Below the pieces are notes generated by a model. The model searched no databases and was not told the DNA's origin. It saw nothing but the letters and a program-made list of their open reading frames with translations. Both the position numbers and the translations under genes were made by a program. Below, one piece after another: positions 58,301-64,000 of a DNA stretch of 64,000 nt (position 1 is the stretch's first letter; each line of letters starts with the position of its first letter). The DNA comes from Tribonema minus (Eukaryota; Sar; Xanthophyceae; Tribonematales; Tribonemataceae). The stretch spans positions 310,001-374,000 of the forward strand of contig JAFCMP010000036.1 of assembly GCA_017506865.1 (NCBI GenBank). The letters run 5' to 3'.

Positions 58301-61300
58301 CACAAGAGAAGCGGCTATGCATTAATAGTGCAGCAGCGCTCGGCAAGATGGCACTGCATTTTGTGGGGGATGAGGTACTGTTGTCGGTCCGCACGTCGAC
58401 AGGGGTGCGCGGCTTCAAGAACGCAGACTGAAGAAGCGTCATGTGCACTAAGCGTCGCACGCGCGTGCGCCGGCGCAGCAACACTCTGCATGGCCGCGTT
58501 TGCGGCATGTGACGTCTGTGGCGCTGTAGCCATGGCACTGGTGGGCGCTGCAGGGCGCATGCAGCAGTGCTCTGAATCATGATGTTGTGCGTGTGAGTGT
58601 CTGCGATGCTGTTTTGGTGCATCACGGCAAAATTGGTGGGCGGCACCCGTGTTCTGTCCACCAGACATCATTGGTACCCATTCCATTGGCGACACGCCGC
58701 AATCTGCGCGCTGCCTGCGTGGCGTGCGTTCGCCCCATTGCACCTGCTTAGAGCTTACCCAAAACTTACTTAGTCCTGATGCGGGCTGGACAGGCTCCTG
58801 GTACTCAATGTCTGCATAGGGGGGGGGGGGTCCGCGCTGCGCGCATAGGAGGTGCGCAAGCCGGCTCTCGCCCTTGTGGCGGTACGCCACCTAGGGTTAG
58901 TTCTAACTGCGTCGCAGGATGTGGATTAGGCTCAGGGTTATATTTAGGGTTTGTGTTAGGGTTGGGGTCATGCGCTCAGCCATTCTGGGTTTAAGCAGAG
59001 CTGCACTGGTGTGCACCAACCATTCAATCTCGTGACGCTGGACATGTCGTGCGCCGCTGACTGCGCGTGTCGCGCTGCCGTGCGCAGAAACCAAGTGCGC
59101 TACGTGGCCGGCACAGGCGGCGGCGGTAGCGGCGGTACGAAGGAGAGCGTCGTGCTGTACCCAGCGGCTACCGTGGCAGTGCTCTACAGCCCGCGCAGCC
59201 ACACGCAGAGGTACTACCAGGGGCACGCAGGTATGGCGCGAATACGTGCATTGTTGACCAGCAGTTGATTATTGGAGCGTCTCGATGTGTGTTGTGGCGC
59301 TCAAGTGAGGTTTCACGATGTGCAGTTACTGAGTACATTTTGGCCAGGGCAAGCTGCGACATCAGCAGCATCTGACTGCTGCTGCCTCCACCACATCTGC
59401 AATACCTGTGCGGGTACCACTTTTTTTCTTCTGCGCTCATTCGGAGCCACTGATAGTAAGAAGTGGACTTCTCTGTATTCTTTGTGTGGTGACCAGACTT
59501 GATCACACAATCAGTTTTAAATCTGCGGCTAGCTGGGGCATCTGCTTTAGTTATTGATGCACCTGAGGTTGCGGCTACCTTCATTCCGCACCTCTGCGTA
59601 GCATGCCGCACGTCGCGTAGTCGGAAGCGTAACGTCAGCAGTGCTCCGCTGCAGTTGCCCCTCCGAAGCGCTTGGGCGCACATTGACAAACACACGCGCA
59701 CACATACAAGGCTTAGGTCTGGGAGCTGCAGCGCGCTGGCTGGCCACGATCGCTGTCGTACTCTCAGACGCTTGCCCCACGATGCACTGCGGAATGGCGC
59801 GATGCCACTCACACAGTGAAGTCATGACTGACTCCCCACGTTGCAAGCAGAAGTGGCAGTTGCTCAGCCGCACTGGCGCCTCCGCTGCGCCCACACACCG
59901 CTCATCATGTTAACAGTCACCCCGGCTGCTGCTGCGCAGGCACCGTGGTGTCGGTGGCGGTGCATCCCAGTGGCGGGCTAGTTGCGACGGGCGAGAGGGC
60001 ACCTCCCAGCAGCCACAACAGGTAGGCATGTATATAGAAATAGCGTGTCAGAGTGTAACTCTAGAGTTGGGGATAATCAGAGGCTGCCGCATTCACGCAG
60101 CTGAGCCTGCAAGCGCTGCTGGCCCGCGCCTTGATTTAAATCAGGAGTTTGAGTATTGTCAGAGGACACTGCGTGCGCGCAGTGTCGCGACCTGCATTCA
60201 CGCAGCGTTGCGAGGTGATCACGCACGCGCTGCCGGCCTGTGCTGCGGAGCTCATGCGCTGTCAGAAGTCATTGCATGCACACAGCGTCGCAGGGCGAAG
60301 ATGCAAACGCTCCTGGCCGCATTCGCCGACCAAGCGTAGCTTGAACCTGCGTCGCGGGACCAGCGACTGCATGCAATATCCAAAACGCTGCCACAATGCG
60401 CATACGTTGAAGTATGCTCACTATACTGCGCCTCGGAGCAACGGATTCTGAACCTGACTGCGCCATGTATGCATGTGTGTACGCGAGGCGGTGCGCTCAC
60501 ATGTGTAACGCACCGGTCGCCGGTGTTGCTTGCAGGAGGCCCGAGATTCACGTGTGGAGCACGGACACGCTGCAGTGCAAGGCGGTGCTGTCCGGCTTCC
60601 ACAGGGGCGCCGTGGCGCTGCTCGCCTTCAGCCCCGACGGTTCCCTGCTTGCAAGGTAATAGAGCTACTTTGTGAATAATTGTAAGCACATGTACTTGAT
60701 ATGTCGTGAGTAGTGCAGTAGTTGTCAAGCGCAGTCAAACCGAAGGAAGAGTGCAAAATTGTTGCCCATCGCCTACATGTACACGTGGCGCTGCTCGCCT
60801 TCAGCCCCGACGGTACCCTGCTGGCAAGGTAAAATCGACAAGTAGTGTACTTCAATTACAAAATAGAAGTACACATATACTTTATGGCTTAAGTCTTAGT
60901 TGGTGGGCGTAAGGATCTTCAAGGAGGAGTGCAAGCTTGTCGCCTACAATCTACAAGTACACGTGGTGCTGCTCGCCTTGACGGCGCGCTGTTGGCAAGG
61001 TGAACCGCATACGCCATACTAGGATGCCATGGCTGCAGCGGTGTCGTGGTTTCCAACGTGCAAGTACTTGAGACACGTATCAAAGGATGACAGGACATGG
61101 TGAGTGCGTCGCCTACCACCTCCTGCCGTGCCGCTGCCGCTCTTCAGCCTCCCGACGTCGCGTTTTTGGCAAGTTGACAGCGTACGTACACTCCCCTTGT
61201 GTACATGTGTAAAGAAGTACTTCCAAGGACCTGAAACTATTTTGAATGGCGTGACGGGAGAGCAGGGCTGCTCACAAGCGCTTCAATCCTGACGGAATCT

Positions 61301-63812
61301 TGTGATGATGGGCAAAGTAGCAGCGCTGCTCGCCATCTATGTTTACTTCAGCGTACCTACTTGGTGGTACTTTTACTCCTGATAAGCGTTTACGGACTTA
61401 TAGAATGAGGGTTTAATGCCAGGTTAACCCTAACTCCGGGCTCGTTGCGCGCGCTTCAACACCAACAGCGCGTCATTGCTGTGACAGCATAACCTGCCGT
61501 CTACTGACTTCATGCTATCAGTGATACTTTTGACGTCGTCAGCGGTAGTGCTGGGCTTTGAAGGGAGGGGCGCCTATGTATGAGCTCTGCATGCATGCAT
61601 ACATCACATGCCACTGCGCAGCTCTTTGACATGAGGACATCACATGCAGACCGCCGTCCTGCGCCACCGGACTTTTGACGACACGCATGGCGGGCTGGTG
61701 TAACGTCAACCACCGCTATCTGCGGCGCGCCTCTAGTCTGGATGCCGCGCACACACAAACCCCTCTCTCGAGGCCGTTTACCTCCCCGCAGCAATTATCA
61801 TAGGTAGAGCTATCGCAAAACTGCATGACAGCCTCTCCAGTACCGATGTGCTGCACGTGGACCTCGCTGCCGCCCTCAAAAGACAGCACGTGCCCTCTCG
61901 CGTGCATGACGCGGCAGCTCGGGTACCTCAATACCTCTGCGGCGCTGCAGATGCGCTGCATTTCAATTTCTCTACCGCCCACTAACAACAGTGCGCGCGC
62001 CCTCAACCCCTAGCCCTTACTCTAACCCTGATCCGGCAGCTCGGGCACAGATCCGGACCACTCGCTCGCGCTATACGACTGGGCGGCGGCCGCGGCAAGC
62101 GGTGACGTCAGCCGCGCCCTGGTGGCCACGGGCAAGGTATGTAGGGGTATGCCTGCCCCCAACCTAACACCTATCGTGGGTTTGCACGTACGTAGGGGGA
62201 GGCCCACTTCTTGTGGATTTGTAGGCAAAGAGGTTGCGTCATCAGGGGAGCAAGATAAATCGTAAATTCGGCGTGCTTGTGTGCGACCAATGCTCTCGTG
62301 GAGCGCACTCACGGTGCAGCTTCCCTCAGCGAGGTGTAAAGTGCAATGTTCGGCGACCGCGAGGCTCGTTGCATTGTTGCAACCCATGCGAGCGTGTGAG
62401 TAAGGGTTATAATACACGGCCGAGCTTGTTGCGCTTGTTCGTCAGCGCTTGTGCCTGCATGCCCCGGATGTTGCCACTGCACTGGCGTCACCCAAACGAA
62501 ACAATGTCATCGGCCCTGACTCACAGCTGTGGCTCACATGATCATGCGTGCCGTGGAGGAACGCCGGCACTCTCATGCTACCCACACACCCCCCTGCTTT
62601 ACATTGTCCTCACAGGGCCATAGACGTCGCACACTGGGCCTAGCATTTGCCGCGGACGGTCGCTCGCTGTGCGCGGTGGGCGTCGGCTTTGTGCGCTTCT
62701 TCGCGCGCGAGGGGCGCTGCCTCGAGGGGCGCTCCGCGCGCATCACGCGCGGGCCCGCGGGCACCCCCCGGGGGGGGCACCTTGGCAAATGTGAGCGCGG
62801 TGGTATGACGATGGTGATGACGTGTGCTTGTGGGGCTGCACCAGCGGGGGGCACCACGGCAAACGTGAGCCGCTGAGCGCGCGCTGGCATTGATGGTGGT
62901 GGTGATGCGTGATTATGGGGGTTGCACCAGCCGTGGCTGTACAGCAGGGCGCGGTCTTTCCTGCTTTACAAAGTAACGATGATGTGAGGTGATGGGGCTG
63001 CACCGGCGGTGGCGCCACGCAGCAGGCTGCGGTTGCGTCGCTGCTCCAGACAGTGGCAATTTTATTGTTGGGGTTATTCAGTAGCACCGCTTTAGAATGA
63101 GGATATGGTTATTGTTACTTTTGGGATTATTTGATAGTAGTACCACTTTAAGGTGAGGATATATGTCTGTACAACGTTCAGATGGCCGGTGAGCGCAGCT
63201 GCTCCCGCGCGGCGAGAAGCGCTTGCGTCGCTGCCACGAACAGCGGCCAATGGGTTCCCTGCACCCAGTCTGGACGCCACCTCGGCACGCTCATCACCTG
63301 CCCTTGTGTGGCTATGTAGGGCAAGAGCTATGAAAATGCAATGCTCGGGGTTGCCCAGTGCGCGCCATTGCTCAGCAGCGCGCCCATCCTGCAATACATA
63401 CCTACCCACCGTGACGCGTCACGCCGCCGCCGCGCGCCATCGCAGCCGCCGCGCCCGGGCTCGGCAGGCTGCAGACGTTCCTGAGCGTTGCGTACGTTCT
63501 TGCAATGCATACATATCTACCATCGTGACGCGTCGCAACGCCGCCCTGCGCCGCCGCAGCCGCCACGCCCGGGCTCGGCAGGCTGCAGACGTTCCTGAGC
63601 GTTGCTTACGTGGGCATGTATACTTCGAAGTACATACGTACCCATCGTGACGTGTCATAACGCTGCCCTGCGCCATCGCAGCCGCCGTGCCCGGGCTCGG
63701 CAAGCTGCAGACGTTCCTGAGCGTTGCGTACGTGGGCGCGGACGCCGTCGTGGGTTGCGCCAGCGGCGAGCTGTACCGGTTCAGGGGGCGGCAGCTGGTC
63801 CAGGTGGTGCAG
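50358..63812 (+). CDS. EF-hand and EMAP-like (HELP/WD40) protein, 14 exons, 3'-partial
   Basis: Exons: 50358-50469, 51018-51136, 52347-52460, 53411-53560, 54313-54398, 55299-55385, 56625-56707, 57623-57776, 59088-59230, 59940-60021, 60536-60655, 62040-62136, 62616-62790, 63682-63812; 551 codons so far, every phase matching. The N-terminus has EF-hands; the C-terminal part has the HELP motif and the start of a WD40 propeller as in echinoderm microtubule-associated protein (EMAP/EML) relatives. These bind tubulin and microtubules, often in cytoskeleton or cilia. EF-hands would add calcium control (inference). The gene runs past the right edge, so most of the propeller is missing. The chosen ATG (50358) gives a possible N-myristoylation start, MGGTIS. 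Confidence 0.88.
51177..51410 (+). repeat. dispersed repeat family R1, copy 2
   Basis: Lies in the intron after EMAP exon 2. It shares the frame MVALFDSWPIAAAATTVIGG with the copies at 48545 and 55405, and the same right end (GTAGAGCTCTACGATC). Confidence 0.85.
51886..52320 (+). repeat. three 5' copies of EMAP exon 3 in ~150-bp units
   Basis: 51886-51945, 52049-52110 and 52197-52255 match the exon 3 start (LGVPLSALFRALDN), each after a CAG acceptor. The intron following each copy (CCCCTGCCGCTGCTGCGTTG) also recurs. Spacing is about 150-163 bp. Similarity to the real exon falls unevenly. Confidence 0.92.
52461..52930 (+). repeat. 265-bp tandem duplication with exon 3 3' copy
   Basis: The exon end GGLALCCHGTFE plus about 200 bp of intron is repeated. 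The copy's exon part is 52681-52720 and keeps GAG|GTGCGC. Shared intron blocks include GGGGCAATGGGCAGT and GCAGTATACACTGTA. Confidence 0.93.
53372..53396 (+). repeat. poly-C tract before acceptor
   Basis: A run of over 20 C ending about 15 bp before the EMAP exon 4 acceptor (53410). A similar C run at 18060-18075 leads into the LRR exon 22 acceptor. Both can act as the pyrimidine tract. Confidence 0.85.
53676..54200 (+). repeat. weak copies near exon 4 end
   Basis: GAGTACTTTGAGGTGCGCGC at 53676-53695 matches the exon 4 end (HFE|GTGCGC). Segments 54043-54103 and 54128-54190 are near duplicates of each other (CCGTCACTTGGGC, then AGCATGTACTTCT). Confidence 0.65.
54256..54298 (+). repeat. CTG microsatellite
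   Basis: About thirteen CTG/TGC units directly upstream of EMAP exon 5, ending 14 bp before the acceptor at 54312. Confidence 0.95.
54457..54507 (+). repeat. decayed copy of EMAP exon 5 3' end
   Basis: Encodes DGSGCVCFSEFLQ, near-identical to the exon 5 end, then GGGCGTGATG in place of the donor. Confidence 0.93.
55405..55575 (-). repeat. dispersed repeat family R1, copy 3
   Basis: Inverted copy in the intron after EMAP exon 6. On the minus strand it reads MVALFDSWPIAAAATTAVIG, then LTIPCHLELYDLLIRF. Confidence 0.85.
55570..56395 (+). repeat. intron direct repeat, ~90 bp, two copies
   Basis: 55572-55660 and 56288-56390 share GGCCCCGAGRTTTGC, TTGCTGCAGCAGTGCTCAAC and CTGATGCGTGAGA in the same order. 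Confidence 0.8.
56625..56707 (+). CDS. EMAP-like gene exon 7: acidic linker with GC donor
   Basis: This encodes an acidic stretch (CDEGCSDIEEELRSEAP). It ends CTCAG|GCATGT, a GC-type 5' splice site. The resulting phase 1 fits the next exon, which starts with two bases after CGCGCAG at 57622. No GT donor nearby gives this phase, so a GC-AG intron is the best reading. Confidence 0.7.
57042..57230 (+). repeat. two 5' copies of EMAP exon 8 intron end and acceptor
   Basis: Two copies of the sequence that precedes exon 8 (CTCGTCTGCTG, then GCGCAG|GC) lie at 57042-57110 and 57161-57230. The true one is 57572-57640. A weaker trace may exist near 56925-56990. Confidence 0.8.
57623..63812 (+). CDS. 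EMAP-like gene exons 8-14: HELP motif and WD40 repeats
   Basis: Exon 8 ends LHLDWVHGVNCADC, and with exon 9 (RNQVRYV then ESVVLYPAATVAVLYSP and RYYQGHAG) forms the HELP module typical of EMAP/EML proteins. Exon 10 gives VSVAVHPSGGLVATGE, exon 11 PEIHVWSTDTLQCKAVL and VALLAFSPDGSLLA, exon 12 SSGTDPDHSLALYDW, exon 13 LGLAFAADGRSLCAVG and VRFFAREG, and exon 14 LQTFLSVAYVGADAVVG and GELYRFRG. These are successive WD blades in the EML order. The exon 12 acceptor at 62039 is chosen because it keeps phase and blade. Confidence 0.92.
57858..58436 (+). repeat. five decayed 3' copies of EMAP exon 8 HELP end
   Basis: 57858-57903, 57961-58010, 58118-58157, 58251-58294 and 58391-58436 repeat the exon end NLHLDWVHGVNCADCR. 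The first reads LHLDWVHGFSCADCR; the last is barely recognisable. Donors vary: CAG|GCGCGT, CAG|GTGCGC, CGG|GTGCGG, CGG|GTGCAT, none. Units are 105-145 bp. Confidence 0.93.
58888..58972 (+). repeat. degenerate TTAGGG tract
   Basis: Several TTAGGG-like units spaced by short sequence, ending about 115 bp before EMAP exon 9. Confidence 0.85.
60784..61173 (+). repeat. three decayed copies of EMAP exon 11 3' end
   Basis: 60784-60828, 60962-60999 and 61125-61173 repeat VALLAFSPDGSLLA. Donors are AAG|GTAAAA, AAG|GTGAAC and a lost one. Spacing is about 172 bp. Confidence 0.93.
62840..63025 (+). repeat. decayed copies of EMAP exon 13 end
   Basis: 62844-62870 repeats GGGGGGCACC..GGCAAA with donor C|GTGAGC. 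Weaker relatives (GTTGCACC/GCTGCACCRGCGG) are near 62920 and 62998. Confidence 0.7.
63400..63616 (+). repeat. two 5' copies of EMAP exon 14 with acceptor
   Basis: 63445-63496 and 63559-63616 repeat GCAG plus PGLGRLQTFLSVAY of exon 14. The intron ahead (ACATACCTACC...GTGACGCGTC) is repeated as well. Units are 114-122 bp, and the true exon starts at 63682. Confidence 0.95.
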
Positions 63813-64000
63813 GTGGGTGCTAAAAACGGATTTCAAACGATGCAGATGCTTAAGAAATGGGGAACAGGCGTATGGAATAGTGTTTGAAGCTTTGCGGATA
63901 AACTTGGGGAGGCAGCAGCGTAGTGCCATCACTCGTTGTTGGGCACAGGCCAAGAGCACGAGGCACATAGCTAAGGCAGAGCTCTAGCTGGTAGGCAACA

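Noticed and set aside
57858..58436. Regularly spaced repeats resembling a CRISPR array
   Set aside because: The repeats are diverged coding fragments of exon 8, the spacing varies, and the context is eukaryotic.

Overview
This is nuclear DNA of a GC-rich, intron-dense unicellular eukaryote. Genes have short exons (about 30-210 nt), GT-AG introns with at least one likely GC-AG intron, standard stop codons, and scattered TTAGGG/CCCTAA tracts inside introns. The gene set (proteasome alpha subunit, EF-hand/EMAP-type WD40 protein, GT23 fucosyltransferase-like protein, AIG2-like protein, 'GCPWD' ankyrin repeats) suits a microalga or related protist. A haptophyte-like alga is my best guess, but the sequence alone does not prove it.

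Layout: (1) 93-30528, +: a leucine-rich-repeat/WW gene rebuilt from 36 exons (about 1,340 codons), entering from the left edge. (2) 32192-33415, +: an intronless ankyrin-repeat gene broken by one in-frame TAG. (3) 34791-36228, -: a four-exon AIG2-like (gamma-glutamylcyclotransferase fold) gene. (4) 36795-39973, -: proteasome alpha subunit of the PSMA4 type, five exons, first exon not found. (5) 40608-41098, +: an intronless dual-specificity phosphatase with a one-base frame break just before its active site. (6) 43791-47534, -: a GT23/FUT8-like glycosyltransferase, one middle exon unresolved. (7) 50358-63812, +: an EF-hand plus HELP/WD40 (EMAP-like) gene, 14 exons, running off the right edge. 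I saw no rRNA, tRNA or CRISPR array.

The most unusual feature is in the introns. Next to at least 25 of the exons I could place, the intron holds one to seven decayed, tandem partial copies of the adjacent exon edge, together with its splice site and some intron. Copies of an exon's 3' end lie downstream of its true donor; copies of an exon's 5' end lie upstream of its true acceptor. The copies carry stops and frameshifts, yet many keep a good GT donor or AG acceptor. The pattern occurs in three unrelated genes on both strands, including the highly conserved proteasome gene, so the true exon is identifiable. It looks like a genome-wide process that lengthens introns by tandem duplication across exon-intron junctions.

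Other repeats include a dispersed family of about 200 bp with a shared reading frame (five copies), a second two-copy family, interstitial telomere-like tracts, long G/C homopolymers (some serving as the pyrimidine tract before an acceptor), and a recurrent quasi-palindrome TACTTSAAGTA.

Method: exons were joined by matching splice phase and family alignment by eye. All junctions listed are phase-compatible except exon 24 to 25 of the LRR gene and the gap in the GT23 gene.
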